A stretch of 64,000 bases of DNA from Sphingomonas sp. Leaf407. GTDB taxonomy: Bacteria > Pseudomonadota > Alphaproteobacteria > Sphingomonadales > Sphingomonadaceae. Position 1 is the stretch's first letter, and each line of letters opens with the position of its first letter. This document shows positions 40,526 through 48,858 of the stretch, piece by piece. Location of the stretch: positions 372,001 through 436,000 of the forward strand of contig NZ_LMQO01000001.1 in NCBI RefSeq assembly GCF_001425385.1, in the 5' to 3' direction. The position numbers were made by a program, and so were the translations under genes. The notes under the pieces are model-generated. The model saw nothing but the letters and a program-made list of their open reading frames with translations, was not told where the DNA came from and searched no databases.

Positions 40526-40616
40526 CTCCCGCGAAGGCGGGAGCCGATATGCGCCAGCGTCATGATTCCGGCCGAAACGTCAGAGGTCATGGATTCCCGC
40601 CTGCGCGGGAATGACG
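40526..40616. repeat. Inverted repeat of the ATTCCCGCCTGCGCGGGAAT type
   Basis: Left hairpin CTCCCGCGAAGGCGGGAG (40526-40543) and right hairpin ATTCCCGCCTGCGCGGGAAT (40593-40612), ending GACG. Related to 45293-45389. It directly follows the CACCCCGGAC repeat copy 1. Confidence 0.65.
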
Positions 40617-40685
40617 AAAATACGCGGTCATCGCCGAGGGCCGATCGGTTCTGCGAGATCTGGTTCAAGGCGGATGGACCAACCA

Positions 40686-41516
40686 CTAGCGACGTGGCGT
40701 GGCGGGCATGTCGAACGGGCGGACCGGTTGCCCCGGGCGGAGCAGGAACGCGCGCGCCGGGCCGGGGATCACGACGACCAGCGGCCGTCGGTATGCTTCG
40801 ACCGCGAAGCTGTGGGTTTCGTTGGGCAGCGGCGCGGTGAGCGTCGAGGCGATGGCCAGTGCCTCACGGACGCCGGGCGGCGGGGGTGGCAGCGTCATGC
40901 AGCCTTTGGAAAAGGCGTAGGGGGTGCCGGGCGTGCCATCGACGGCGACCTCGACGCGGTAATGGCCACCGATGGGCATCTCGCCCGCCTTCATCTGCGG
41001 CGACAGGAAATAGACCGAGGTCGGGCCGGTCGCGGTCAGCGGCGGGACGACGACCGTGTTGAACGACGACCCGCACGGGCCGATGCCGGCCGCGCCGATC
41101 GCCTTGGCGGCGGCGTTGCGCGCCGCGATCAGGCGGAGTCGTTCGGGCGACAGGATGGCGGCGTCGCCCGACAGCATCGTGGCATCGACCAGTTTGCCGC
41201 CGACCAGCCGCGCCGAATAGAGCGCGCGCGGTGGGTTCGAGCGGTCGTGGAAGACGACGGTCGGTTCGCTTGCCGGACCATCGACGATCCAGCCGCCGGC
41301 CTGATCGCGCCGCTGGCCAAGGTGGGGCATCACATCGTCGGTGCCGAGCCATGCCGCGCGGTCATAGGCCGCCATCAATCGTCCGCGCGCGACGATGCGG
41401 TCGAGTTCGGCCTGCTCGGCAGCAGTCGGTACGGGAGCGGGTACGGTTGTAGGTGTCGTCTGGGCAGCGGCGGGCAGCGCGGCACAGGCCGCGAGCAGAA
41501 GCAGGAAGCGTCGCAT
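40686..41516 (-). CDS. Hypothetical exported protein, 276 residues
   Basis: Signal peptide MRRFLLLLAACAALPAAAQ, then a Thr/Pro/Val linker and a soluble domain. It has two isolated cysteines (IGPCGSSFN and SKGCMTLPPPPPGV) that could form a disulfide in the periplasm, and a poly-Pro stretch. I do not recognise a family. The start at 41516 follows GGGGACCTG. It lies immediately downstream of metK on the same strand, after a hairpin terminator. Confidence 0.68.
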   Translation of the reverse strand: MRRFLLLLAACAALPAAAQTTPTTVPAPVPTAAEQAELDRIVARGRLMAAYDRAAWLGTDDVMPHLGQRRDQAGGWIVDGPASEPTVVFHDRSNPPRALYSARLVGGKLVDATMLSGDAAILSPERLRLIAARNAAAKAIGAAGIGPCGSSFNTVVVPPLTATGPTSVYFLSPQMKAGEMPIGGHYRVEVAVDGTPGTPYAFSKGCMTLPPPPPGVREALAIASTLTAPLPNETHSFAVEAYRRPLVVVIPGPARAFLLRPGQPVRPFDMPATPRR

Positions 41517-41550
41517 CAGGTCCCCCCTTCGACGCGGCCCCCAATGCAAA

Positions 41551-41578
41551 GGAGGTCCGCCGTCGCCGGCGAACCTCC
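41551..41578 (-). terminator. Terminator after metK
   Basis: On the minus strand a 12-bp stem (GGAGGTTCGCCG with CGGCGGACCTCC, one mismatch) is followed by TTT. It begins 29 bases after the metK stop. It separates metK from the downstream 276-residue gene. Confidence 0.6.
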
Positions 41579-41606
41579 CGCAAAAAACGCACGCTGTCGA
41601 GACGGT

Positions 41607-42818
41607 TTACGCCGCGAGCGCCGCCTTCAGTTCGTCGACCAGGTCGGTCTTTTCCCACGGGAACAGGTCGCCTTCGGGCTTGCGGCCGAAATGGCCATAA
41701 GCGGCGGTGGCGCGATAGATCGGCTTGTTGAGGCCGAGTGCCATGCGGATGCCGCGCGGGGTCAGGCCGCCCAGCTTCTCGATCTTGGCGATCGCGGTTT
41801 CGATCGCGGCGTCGTCGGCGGTGCCGGTGCCGTGGGTGTCGACATAGAGCGACAGCGGCTTCGACACGCCGATCGCATAGGCGAGCTGAATCGTGCAGCG
41901 CTTGGCGAGGCCGGCGGCGACGATGTTCTTCGCCAGATAGCGGGTGATGTACGCCGCCGAGCGATCGACCTTGGTCGGGTCCTTGCCGCTGAACGCGCCG
42001 CCGCCGTGCGGGGCGGCACCGCCGTAGGTGTCGACGATGATCTTGCGACCGGTGAGGCCGGCGTCGCCATCGGGGCCGCCGATCTCGAAGCTGCCGGTCG
42101 GGTTGATGTGATATTCGGTCGCGTCCGACAGCAGGTCGGCGGGCAACACGTCGGCGATGACCGACTTCACATAGGCGTGGAGTTCGGCTTCCTTGTCGCC
42201 CTCGTCATAGCCCGGCGCATGCTGGGTCGACACGACGATCGCGGTCGCGGCGACCGGCTTGCCGTTTTCGAAGCGCAGCGTGACCTGGCTCTTGGCGTCG
42301 GGTTCGAGGAACGGCGCGGTGCGCGCGTGACGGTCGGCCGCCATCTTCGCGAGGATCTTGTGGCTGTAGTCGAGCGTGGCCGGCATCAGGTCGGGCGTCT
42401 CGTCGCAGGCGAAGCCGAACATGATGCCCTGATCGCCGGCGCCTTCGTCCTTGTTGCCCGATGCGTCGACGCCCTGCGCGATATGCGCCGACTGCGCATG
42501 CAGGTTGTTTTCGAAGCGGAAGGTTTCCCAGTGGAAGCCCGACTGTTCGTAGCCGATCTTCTTCACGGTTTCACGAACGGCGGCCTCGATCTCGGCCTGC
42601 GCGCCGTCGGCCCACTGGCCGTTCTCGAACACGCCCTTGCAGCGAATTTCCCCGGCCAGCACGACGAGCTGGGTGGTGGTCAGCGTTTCGCAGGCGATGC
42701 GCGCTTCGGGGTCTTTCGACAGGAACAGATCGACGATCGAATCGGAAATCTGGTCGGCGACCTTGTCGGGATGGCCTTCGGATACCGATTCCGAGGTGAA
42801 GAGATAATTGGAACGCAT
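41607..42818 (-). CDS. metK: S-adenosylmethionine synthetase
   Basis: A 403-residue enzyme making SAM from methionine and ATP. The N-terminal ATP/Mg site is [20 protein letters not shown] (His16, Asp18). The hexapeptide-like [10 protein letters not shown] and the second phosphate-binding [19 protein letters not shown] are fully conserved. Length is normal. The start at 42818 follows AGAGGAAG. The 75 bases between lnt and metK contain a small GCGGC...GCCGC hairpin but no riboswitch consensus that I can recognise. It is co-directional with lnt, probably one transcript. Confidence 0.97.
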   Translation of the reverse strand: MRSNYLFTSESVSEGHPDKVADQISDSIVDLFLSKDPEARIACETLTTTQLVVLAGEIRCKGVFENGQWADGAQAEIEAAVRETVKKIGYEQSGFHWETFRFENNLHAQSAHIAQGVDASGNKDEGAGDQGIMFGFACDETPDLMPATLDYSHKILAKMAADRHARTAPFLEPDAKSQVTLRFENGKPVAATAIVVSTQHAPGYDEGDKEAELHAYVKSVIADVLPADLLSDATEYHINPTGSFEIGGPDGDAGLTGRKIIVDTYGGAAPHGGGAFSGKDPTKVDRSAAYITRYLAKNIVAAGLAKRCTIQLAYAIGVSKPLSLYVDTHGTGTADDAAIETAIAKIEKLGGLTPRGIRMALGLNKPIYRATAAYGHFGRKPEGDLFPWEKTDLVDELKAALAA

Positions 42819-42893
42819 GGACTTCCTCTGGTTAGAGCGAAAGCGCGCGGCCGTTGCCATGCCGCATATAAAGCTTTCCTTATGTCCATGGCC

Positions 42894-44423
42894 CTAGCGC
42901 GCGGCGCGGCGGATGGCAATCGCGAGGCCGCTAAGCAAAACTATCATCGCCAGCGCCAGCCAGTTGCCCAGCCGCGCGAACGGGGTCGGGGGGTGCGGGG
43001 CGGGGATCGGGACCTCGATCGCGTCGGCGCGGCGCATGGGGATGGTTGCAACCAGCGCGCCCGATGCGTCGATCACCGCCGAAATCCCGGTGGTCGTGGA
43101 GCGCAACACCGGCAATCCTTCCTCGACGGCGCGCAGCCGCGCCTGTGCCAGATGTTGCGGTGGCCCCCAACTGCCGTACCATGAATCGACGGACGGATTG
43201 ACGATGAAGCGTGGCCGGTGCGTCGGGTCGACGACCTGCCCGGAAAAGATGATCTCGTAGCAGATCTGCATCCCCGCATCGCCGAAACCGGGAACCGCGA
43301 TCGTCGCTGGGCCGGGGCCGGGGCGGAAATCGACATCCCCCATCACCAGCCGCGACAGGCCGAGCGGCTGTAGGATCGAACGCAGCGGCAGATATTCCCC
43401 GCCCGGCACCAGATGCGCCTTGTCGTACCGGCCGATGATGCGGGCATCGGCGGTAATGGCGAACACCGAATTGCCGGCCCCTTCGATCCGGCGCTGGCGA
43501 TCGAAGAACAGGGCGGTTCCGCCGACCAACGCCACGTCGCGCGACCCCAGCGTCTCGGCAATGCGCGTGCGCAGCAGGAACGGGGACTGCGGATACCATT
43601 CGGGGGGATAGCCATCCTCCAACGGCGGGTTGACCGCACCTTCCGGCCAGATCACCAGTCGGGGAACCGGTCCCGGCCGTCCCGACAGTGCGACCAGCGT
43701 ATCGAATACCCGATCGTCATACCCCGGCTGATTCTGCTCCTCCTTGCCCGCATTGGGCTGGACCACGCGCACGCGCGGTGCGTCGGACGATACCGCCGGG
43801 GTGGCGGGGCGTTCCATCCATGCGAACCCGGCCATCAGCACGGCAAGCCCGACCAGCACGGCGTAGCGTACGCGCGACCGGGGCAGCAGGATCGCGGCGC
43901 TGGCGGCGACGGTCAGCCCCGACAGCGCGTAGGTGCCGGTGAAGGCGGCAAGATGGCGCACCGGGGTCGGGACCCAGATCGCGCCGACCGGGTTCCATGG
44001 ATAGCCCGTCATTACCACCGCGCGGAGGTATTCGGTGGCGATCCAGCCCGCGCCGGCGATCAGGACGAAGCCGAGATTGGGGCGCTCGCCCCGCCGCCCC
44101 AGCCGCCATGCGAGGCCGCCCGCCAGCATCGGATAGATCGCGAGGTAGAGCGCGAGGCCGACGACCGCGACATAGCCGAGCGCGGGCGGCATCCGGTCCT
44201 GAAAGTCGAAGGCGTGCTGGATCCAGTTGTTGCCGATGGTGAAATGGCCGACGCCGAACAGCCACGAGTGCCACAGCGCGGTCCTGAGGCTCGGCGCGTT
44301 GTGGACCAGCCACAGCCACAGCGCGAACGCGGCCAGCGTCACCGGCCACCATTCGAGCGGCGCGAAGCCAAGGGCCGAGGTCAGGCCGGCGAGGAGAGCG
44401 AGGAGCGCGGACACGCGCGGCAT
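42894..44423 (-). CDS. lnt: Apolipoprotein N-acyltransferase
   Basis: A 509-residue inner-membrane enzyme adding the third acyl chain to lipoproteins. The first ~190 residues hold membrane helices. The C-terminal half is a nitrilase-fold catalytic domain with the Glu-Lys-Cys triad: Glu in VIWPEGAVN, Lys in RYDKAHLVPGGEYLP, Cys in GMQICYEIIF. A final membrane helix (LALAMIVLLSGLAIAI) follows. The start at 44423 gives the usual N-terminus (ALLALLAGLTSALGFAPLEWWP). In the conserved gene order it follows corC and precedes metK; here about 2.6 kb of other genes separate it from corC. Confidence 0.95.
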   Translation of the reverse strand: MPRVSALLALLAGLTSALGFAPLEWWPVTLAAFALWLWLVHNAPSLRTALWHSWLFGVGHFTIGNNWIQHAFDFQDRMPPALGYVAVVGLALYLAIYPMLAGGLAWRLGRRGERPNLGFVLIAGAGWIATEYLRAVVMTGYPWNPVGAIWVPTPVRHLAAFTGTYALSGLTVAASAAILLPRSRVRYAVLVGLAVLMAGFAWMERPATPAVSSDAPRVRVVQPNAGKEEQNQPGYDDRVFDTLVALSGRPGPVPRLVIWPEGAVNPPLEDGYPPEWYPQSPFLLRTRIAETLGSRDVALVGGTALFFDRQRRIEGAGNSVFAITADARIIGRYDKAHLVPGGEYLPLRSILQPLGLSRLVMGDVDFRPGPGPATIAVPGFGDAGMQICYEIIFSGQVVDPTHRPRFIVNPSVDSWYGSWGPPQHLAQARLRAVEEGLPVLRSTTTGISAVIDASGALVATIPMRRADAIEVPIPAPHPPTPFARLGNWLALAMIVLLSGLAIAIRRAAR

Positions 44424-44473
44424 ATCCGCCGTGGGGCTGCCGGGTGCAAGGGGGAGTTGCCGTTGTCCCTTAG

Positions 44474-44579
44474 TCACCCCGGACTTGTTCCGGGGGCCAC
44501 GGCTCCGCTGGCGGAGCGGTCCGCCTTCGGACCGGGGCGTTTGCCGCACGGTGGACCCCGGAACAGGTCCGGGGTGACG
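44474..44579. repeat. CACCCCGGAC paired-hairpin repeat, copy 2
   Basis: Left arm TCACCCCGGACTTGTTCCGG, right arm GTGGACCCCGGAAC plus AGGTCCGGGGTGA. The inner part holds two further small inverted repeats (GGCTCCGCTGGCGGAGC and GTCCGCCTTCGGAC). It lies between the divergent lnt and SMR genes. Confidence 0.75.
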
Positions 44580-44622
44580 AAGAAGGCTTCTGCCTTTCGC
44601 CGGGTAGCGGTATCGCGAAGCC

Positions 44623-44955
44623 ATGACCGCCTATGCCTGGCTCGCCGTCGCGATCGTCGCCGAAGTGATCGCTACCTCGATGATGCGCTCGACGCAGGGA
44701 TTCACCCGCCTCGTGCCCTCGATCGTGACCGTCGTCGGCTATGTTGTCGCCTTTTATTGCCTGTCGCTGGCGCTGCGCACGATGCCGACCGGGATCGCCT
44801 ATGCGATCTGGTCGGGCGTCGGCATCGTGCTGGTCGCGGGGATCGCGTGGGGGTGGCAGGGGCAGCGGCTGGACGGGGCGGCGCTCACCGGCATGGCGCT
44901 CATCATCGCCGGGGTGATCGTGATGAACCTGTTTTCGCGCAGCGTGGCGCACTAA
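44623..44955 (+). CDS. SMR family multidrug/guanidinium-type efflux protein
   Basis: A 110-residue four-helix small multidrug resistance protein. The essential membrane Glu14 is in WLAVAIVAEVIATSMMRSTQGFTRL. The helix 3 signature is TMPTGIAYAIWSGVGIVLVAGIAWGWQGQ, and helix 4 is GMALIIAGVIVMNLFS. It works as a dual-topology dimer exchanging protons for cations. EmrE-type and Gdx-type members cannot be separated with certainty by eye. No guanidine riboswitch hairpins are seen upstream. The PHA-system gene follows 29 bp later. Confidence 0.92.
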   Translation: MTAYAWLAVAIVAEVIATSMMRSTQGFTRLVPSIVTVVGYVVAFYCLSLALRTMPTGIAYAIWSGVGIVLVAGIAWGWQGQRLDGAALTGMALIIAGVIVMNLFSRSVAH

Positions 44956-44984
44956 CTGGGGAATATCACCGTACAGGAGCGTTC

Positions 44985-45287
44985 ATGACACAGCCGGTCG
45001 AAGTCGACATTCCCCACAAGCTGGGCCGCGCAGGGGTGCGGACGCGAATCGATGGCGGCATCGACAAGCTGGCGGGCATGATCCCCGGCGGCACGATGCA
45101 CGACAAAAGGTGGGAGGGGGATACGCTCCACTTCACCGTCAGCGCGATGGGGCAGAGCGTGCAGGCGCGCTGCGAGCTGCACGACACGCATGTTCATGCG
45201 GTGCTCGACCTGCCGCCGATGCTGGCACTGTTCGCCGCGAAGATTCGGGAGAAACTGGGGCGCGATGGGCCGGCACTTCTCAAGTAA
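44985..45287 (+). CDS. Polyhydroxyalkanoic acid system family protein (PHA_gran_rgn)
   Basis: A 100-residue protein of the PHA_gran_rgn family: 'VEVDIPHKLGRAGVRTRIDGGIDKLAG', then 'WEGDTLHFTVSAMGQSVQARCELHDTHVHAVLDLPPMLALFAAKIREKLGR'. Members are found in PHA-producing bacteria, though the role at granules is not defined. An AGGAG ribosome binding site lies six bases before the ATG. It probably shares a transcript with the SMR gene. No PHA synthase or phasin is in the window. Confidence 0.82.
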   Translation: MTQPVEVDIPHKLGRAGVRTRIDGGIDKLAGMIPGGTMHDKRWEGDTLHFTVSAMGQSVQARCELHDTHVHAVLDLPPMLALFAAKIREKLGRDGPALLK

Positions 45288-45292
45288 CGTTC

Positions 45293-45389
45293 GTCATTCC
45301 GGCGAAGGCCGGAATCCATTGTGTCGGGTGCTGGCGACTCTATCGCTGCCGTCACCCATCCATGGATTCCGGCCTTCGCCGGAATGACG
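45293..45389. repeat. GTCATTCCGGCGAAGGCCGG inverted repeat
   Basis: Left hairpin ATTCCGGCGAAGGCCGGAAT (45296-45315) and right hairpin ATTCCGGCCTTCGCCGGAAT (45366-45385) are inverted copies of each other. The element ends at GTCAT/ATGAC boundaries and lies between convergent genes. Confidence 0.75.
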
Positions 45390-45400
45390 GAGGGAGGGCC

Positions 45401-46741
45401 TCAGCGCGCCGCCAGAGGCTGGCTGACGCGCCAGATCACGTTGCCGACGTCGTCGGCCACCAGCATCGCGCCGGTGCGGTCGGCGATCACGCCCACCGGA
45501 CGGCCGTGGACCTGCTTGCCGTCGGCGGTCAGGAAGCCGGTGAGCAGATCGACCGGGCGGCTGTTCGGCAGCGGAAAGCCGTTGGTGCCGAACGGCACAT
45601 AGACGACCTTGTAGCCCGACGGCGGCACCCGGTTCCACGATCCGTGCAGGCCGACCACCGCGCCATTGCCGAAGCGGTCGCCCAGCCGCATCGCATCGGT
45701 GAAGGCTAGGCCCAAGGGCGCGACATGCGCGCCCAGCGCATAATCGGGGCGGACGACATATTCGCGCAGATCGGGCCGCTGCGGCTGGACGCGATCGTCG
45801 ATGTAGCCGCCCCAATAATGCCACGGCCAGCCATAGTTGCCGCCGAATTCCACCTTCGTCAGATAATCGGGCGGCATGTCCGACCCGATCATGTCGCGTT
45901 CGTTGACCACCGCCCACAATTCCTTGCTGCGCGGTTCGAACGCCATGCCGTTCGCGTTGCGCAGGCCCGTGGCATAGATGCGGAAGCTCTTCTTCGCGGG
46001 ATCGACCTGCCAGATCGCGGCGCGGTTCTTTTCGACGTCCAGCCCGTTTTCGGCGATGTTCGACGCCGATCCGACGCTGACGTAGAGCGACGTGCCATCG
46101 GGCGCGGCGACGACGTTGCGCGCCCAGTGGTTGCCGCCGCCGGGCAGCGCGACGATCTTCTCCGCCGCGGCGGTGATTGTCGTCTGGCCGACGCGGAAGG
46201 GATAGCGCACCAGCGCGTCGGTGTTGGCGACATAGAGCCAGTCGCCGACCACCGCCATGCCGAACGGCGAGTTCAGCCCGGTCAGCAGCGCGCTGCGGCT
46301 CTCCGCCACGCCGTCGCCGTTCACGTCGCGCAACAGGGTGATGCGATTGGCCGAGGGGGTGCCCGCCCCGGCGCGGTCCATGAACCGCTTCATGAACCAG
46401 CCGGTGATGCCGCCGCCCTCGCGCGGCGGGCTGTTGCTCTCCGCCACCAGCACGTCGCCGTTGGCGAGGGCATAGAGCCAGCGTGGATGGTCGAGTCCCT
46501 TGGCGAATGGCTGTACCTGCAAGCCGGCGGCTGCGGTCGGCGTCTGGCCATCGGCCCAGCCGATCGGTTCGGCGACGCGGACCGTCGGGATACGCTGCGG
46601 CCGCGCCTGCGAGAGTTGCGGGGTCCGGCCGGTCACCGCCTGTTCGCTGAAGCGCGCCCGGTCGGGCCGGGTCAGATAGAACGCCAGCAGCGCGAGCAGC
46701 ACGACGACGATGATGGTCAGGCGGATGACGTGTTTGCGCAT
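45401..46741 (-). CDS. PQQ-dependent sugar (sorbosone/glucose-type) dehydrogenase
   Basis: A 446-residue membrane-anchored periplasmic protein. The N-terminal helix (HVIRLTIIVVVLLALLAFYL) acts as anchor. The rest is a six-bladed propeller of the soluble-GDH/sorbosone dehydrogenase group: FAKGLDHPRWLYALANGDVLVAESN, RITLLRDVNGDGVAE, YATGLRNANGMAFEP, VEFGGNYGWPWHYWGG, and GLHGSWNRVPPSGYKV. These include conserved PQQ and calcium loop positions. It would oxidise a sugar or alcohol in the periplasm. Its substrate, and whether the strain makes PQQ, cannot be seen here. Confidence 0.85.
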   Translation of the reverse strand: MRKHVIRLTIIVVVLLALLAFYLTRPDRARFSEQAVTGRTPQLSQARPQRIPTVRVAEPIGWADGQTPTAAAGLQVQPFAKGLDHPRWLYALANGDVLVAESNSPPREGGGITGWFMKRFMDRAGAGTPSANRITLLRDVNGDGVAESRSALLTGLNSPFGMAVVGDWLYVANTDALVRYPFRVGQTTITAAAEKIVALPGGGNHWARNVVAAPDGTSLYVSVGSASNIAENGLDVEKNRAAIWQVDPAKKSFRIYATGLRNANGMAFEPRSKELWAVVNERDMIGSDMPPDYLTKVEFGGNYGWPWHYWGGYIDDRVQPQRPDLREYVVRPDYALGAHVAPLGLAFTDAMRLGDRFGNGAVVGLHGSWNRVPPSGYKVVYVPFGTNGFPLPNSRPVDLLTGFLTADGKQVHGRPVGVIADRTGAMLVADDVGNVIWRVSQPLAAR

Positions 46742-46848
46742 GACGCCTGAATAGGCGGGCGCGGGGGCGGGGGGAAGCGGTGTCCGGGGGGTGGGGGTGA
46801 ATTTTCGTGGGGGGAGGCTCAGGTTGATTCACCTGCCTTGAAGCGAGC

Positions 46849-46934
46849 GTCATCCCAGCGAAGGCTGGGATCTCCCGGGGCTAATGCGCGACAAGCGCCG
46901 CTTGAGGCCCCGGCCTCCGCCGGGGCGACGCTTG
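46849..46934. repeat. GTCATCCCAGCGAAGGCTGG repeat region
   Basis: Begins with the hairpin ATCCCAGCGAAGGCTGGGAT (46851-46870), then CTCCCGGGG, a GCGCGACAAGCGCCGC stretch, and a GAGGCCCCGGCCTCCGCCGGGGC segment ending GACGCTT. Related short hairpins occur at 8927-8953 and near 54078-54100. Followed by a half-copy of the CTCCCCTCCCTG repeat (46989-47025). Confidence 0.55.
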
Positions 46935-46988
46935 TTGCGAGGTGGAGCAGGTAGGTCCACGACGGAACGGCAGCACTCGCCCCGAACC

Positions 46989-47025
46989 GACCCACCCCCG
47001 GCCCCTCCCTTGTCAGGGAGGGGAG
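46989..47025. repeat. CTCCCCTCCCTG palindromic repeat, copy 4 (half)
   Basis: Only the right half is present: GACCCACCCCCGGCCCCTCC then CTTGTCAGGGAGGGGAG. The left half is missing, replaced by unrelated sequence. It ends 10 bp from the corC stop codon. Confidence 0.7.
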
Positions 47026-47034
47026 GAGGTCGCC

Positions 47035-47943
47035 CTATTCGTCCTCGGTCGACACCGGCGGATGGAGCCGCAGGCGCAGCACGCGGCGGGTGTCGGCGGC
47101 GACGATCTCGATCTTCCAGCCCGAGGGGTGGTCGAGGCAGGTGCCTTCCTTGGGCACCTCGCCCGCCAGCACGAAGGCGAGACCGCCCAGCGTCTCGACA
47201 TCCTCGTCGACTTCGCCGAGACGCGGGTCGATCAGTTCGGCGGCGTCCTCCAGCTCGGCGCGGGCATCTGCCTCCCATGCGCCGCCGTCCAAGGGCACGA
47301 ACAGGTCTGTCGGGGCCTCGTCATGTTCGTCCTCGATCGCGCCGACGATTTCCTCGACCAGATCCTCGATGGTGATGAGGCCGTCGGTGCCCGAATATTC
47401 GTCGAGCACGATCGCCAGATGGGTGCGGCTGGCCTGCATCTGCGCGAGCAGGTCGAGCGTGCCCATCGACTGCGGCACGTACAGCGGCTGGCGCAACAGG
47501 CTGATCGCGGTCGGGGGATGTTCCTCGCCCTTGGCGAGAATCGCGAAGACGTCCTTCACATGGACCATGCCGACGACGGTATCGAGCTTTTCGCGGTACA
47601 CCGGCAGGCGGCTGTGCCCCGCCTCGGCGAAGATCTTGACCACATCGGCGAAGGGGGTGTTCTCCTCCAGCGCGACGATGTCGGCGCGCGGCACGCCCAT
47701 GTCGCCGGCGTCGCGCTCGCCGAAATGCAGGATGTTGCGCAGCATCTTGCGCTCGATCGGCGACAGGTCGCCCTTCACCTGCGCGTCATGTTCCTCCTCG
47801 TGCGCGGCGATGACTTCCTCGATCCGTTCGCGCAGCGTCTCGCTGGCCTCGGTCCCGAAGATCAGCGAGCGCAGGCCGCGCCATATGCCCCCTTCGCCGC
47901 TGCTACTGTCGCCGGGCGTGGTGCTGGTCGAAACGTCGGCCAT
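47035..47943 (-). CDS. corC: CorC/HlyC-type CBS-domain protein (YbeX)
   Basis: A 302-residue soluble protein with two CBS domains (about 80-140, VPRADIVALEENTPFADVVKIFAEAGHSRLPVYREKLDTVVGMVHVKDV; and 145-205, LAIVLDEYSGTDGLITIEDLVEEIVGAIEDEHD). The C-terminal CorC_HlyC domain (about 215-300, LGGLAFVLAGEVPKEG) follows. It lacks the DUF21 membrane domain, as in YbeX/CorC. In E. coli YbeX is linked to magnesium efflux and ribosome maturation. The start at 47943 is 10 bp after the ybeY stop, so they are co-transcribed. Confidence 0.92.
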   Translation of the reverse strand: MADVSTSTTPGDSSSGEGGIWRGLRSLIFGTEASETLRERIEEVIAAHEEEHDAQVKGDLSPIERKMLRNILHFGERDAGDMGVPRADIVALEENTPFADVVKIFAEAGHSRLPVYREKLDTVVGMVHVKDVFAILAKGEEHPPTAISLLRQPLYVPQSMGTLDLLAQMQASRTHLAIVLDEYSGTDGLITIEDLVEEIVGAIEDEHDEAPTDLFVPLDGGAWEADARAELEDAAELIDPRLGEVDEDVETLGGLAFVLAGEVPKEGTCLDHPSGWKIEIVAADTRRVLRLRLHPPVSTEDE

Positions 47944-47953
47944 GATGGTCGTG

Positions 47954-48466
47954 TCAGTCCTCTGTAACGGGATAGGGATCGTGCAGGCCGAGTTCGGCGA
48001 GCGTCGAACGCTCGATCGCCTCCATGGCTTCCGCCTCGGCATCATTCTGGTGATCGTGACCTAGCAAATGCAGGCAGCCATGGACAATGAGGTGCGTGGC
48101 ATGATCGGCGACCGAAATGCCGCGTTCGGCCGCTTCGGCGGCGCACACGCCGTGGGCGAGGACGATGTCGCCCAGCAGCACCTCGCCATCGTCGCTGTTC
48201 TGCGTCACCGTGTCGAGCAGGTCGCTCTGGATCATCGGGAAGGACAGGACGTTGGTCGGCTTGTCCTTCTGGCGATATTGCCGGTTGAGCGTCTGCACCT
48301 CGTCATCGCTGGTCAGGCGGACCGCGACCTCGATCAGCGCCGCGTCGGTCAGCCAGCCGCCCTGCGGCGTGCGGCCGATCAGCGCGGTCGCGGCACGGGT
48401 GGCGAGCGCCTCCCAGTCGGTGTCCTGCGGCCAGTCCGCCTCGGCCTGAACGGCGATGTCGATCAT
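47954..48466 (-). CDS. ybeY: Endoribonuclease YbeY (16S rRNA maturation)
   Basis: A 170-residue zinc-dependent RNase needed for 16S rRNA 3'-end processing and ribosome quality control. The zinc motif HxxxHxxxxxH is HGCLHLLGHDH with His129, His133 and His139. The conserved NRQYRQKDKPTNVLSFP block is also present. The ATG (48464-48466) overlaps the vapC stop, so in this genome ybeY translation is coupled to a toxin gene rather than directly to phoH. It is followed at 10 bp by corC. Confidence 0.96.
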   Translation of the reverse strand: MIDIAVQAEADWPQDTDWEALATRAATALIGRTPQGGWLTDAALIEVAVRLTSDDEVQTLNRQYRQKDKPTNVLSFPMIQSDLLDTVTQNSDDGEVLLGDIVLAHGVCAAEAAERGISVADHATHLIVHGCLHLLGHDHQNDAEAEAMEAIERSTLAELGLHDPYPVTED

Positions 48467-48858
48467 GAAAGGTCGGTCCTTGCGAAATCGTCGCCCTTGT
48501 AGAGCAGGCGGGCATGATTGGTACGGGCGCAGGCATAGGCGAAGCAATCGCCCATGTTGAGTTTCGCGTCGTGGCGACCCTTGCCGTAGCGCGTGAACGC
48601 CTCGACGGCGATCAAGGATTCGGACGGGCCGATCGGGGTCAGCGCAATATCCATGTCGCGACAGAACAGCTCGACGAGCGCCAACGCCTCCGGTGGTTGG
48701 CATTTTCGACTGCGCGCGACCGCCATGGTCGTTTCCCATACCGCGATTGCCGAGGACAACAGATGTCCGTCATCCGCCATCCGGTCGATCAGCGATGCGG
48801 CATCCGGTTCGTCCGTCAGTATGGATACCAGCGCCGACGCATCTACAAAGAGGGTCAA
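48463..48858 (-). CDS. vapC: VapC-type PIN-domain ribonuclease toxin
   Basis: A 131-residue PIN-domain protein. The acidic active site is intact: Asp6 (FVDASAL), Glu42 (VWETTMA), Asp104 (MGDCFAYA) and Asp123/124 (KGDDFARTD). It resembles the VapC toxins that cut RNA and are held inactive by VapB. The start is a TTG (48856-48858) in a TTGA overlap with the vapB stop, preceded by a strong GAGGAGG ribosome binding site. Its stop overlaps the ybeY ATG. It lies inside the phoH-ybeY housekeeping unit, which is not its usual place. Confidence 0.9.
   Translation of the reverse strand: MTLFVDASALVSILTDEPDAASLIDRMADDGHLLSSAIAVWETTMAVARSRKCQPPEALALVELFCRDMDIALTPIGPSESLIAVEAFTRYGKGRHDAKLNMGDCFAYACARTNHARLLYKGDDFARTDLS

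Noticed and set aside
42819..42893. Possible SAM riboswitch before metK
   Set aside because: The 75-base leader has only a short GCGGC...GCCGC hairpin. I could not match SAM-I, SAM-II, SAM-V or SAM/SAH consensus features. A covariance-model search would decide.
44580..44622. Possible guanidine riboswitch before the SMR gene
   Set aside because: No pair of ACGR-loop hairpins is present; the space is short and mostly the end of a repeat.
45293..45389. Inverted repeats as terminal repeats of an insertion sequence
   Set aside because: The enclosed DNA is only about 50 bp, with no transposase frame. It fits a small palindromic repeat, not an IS.
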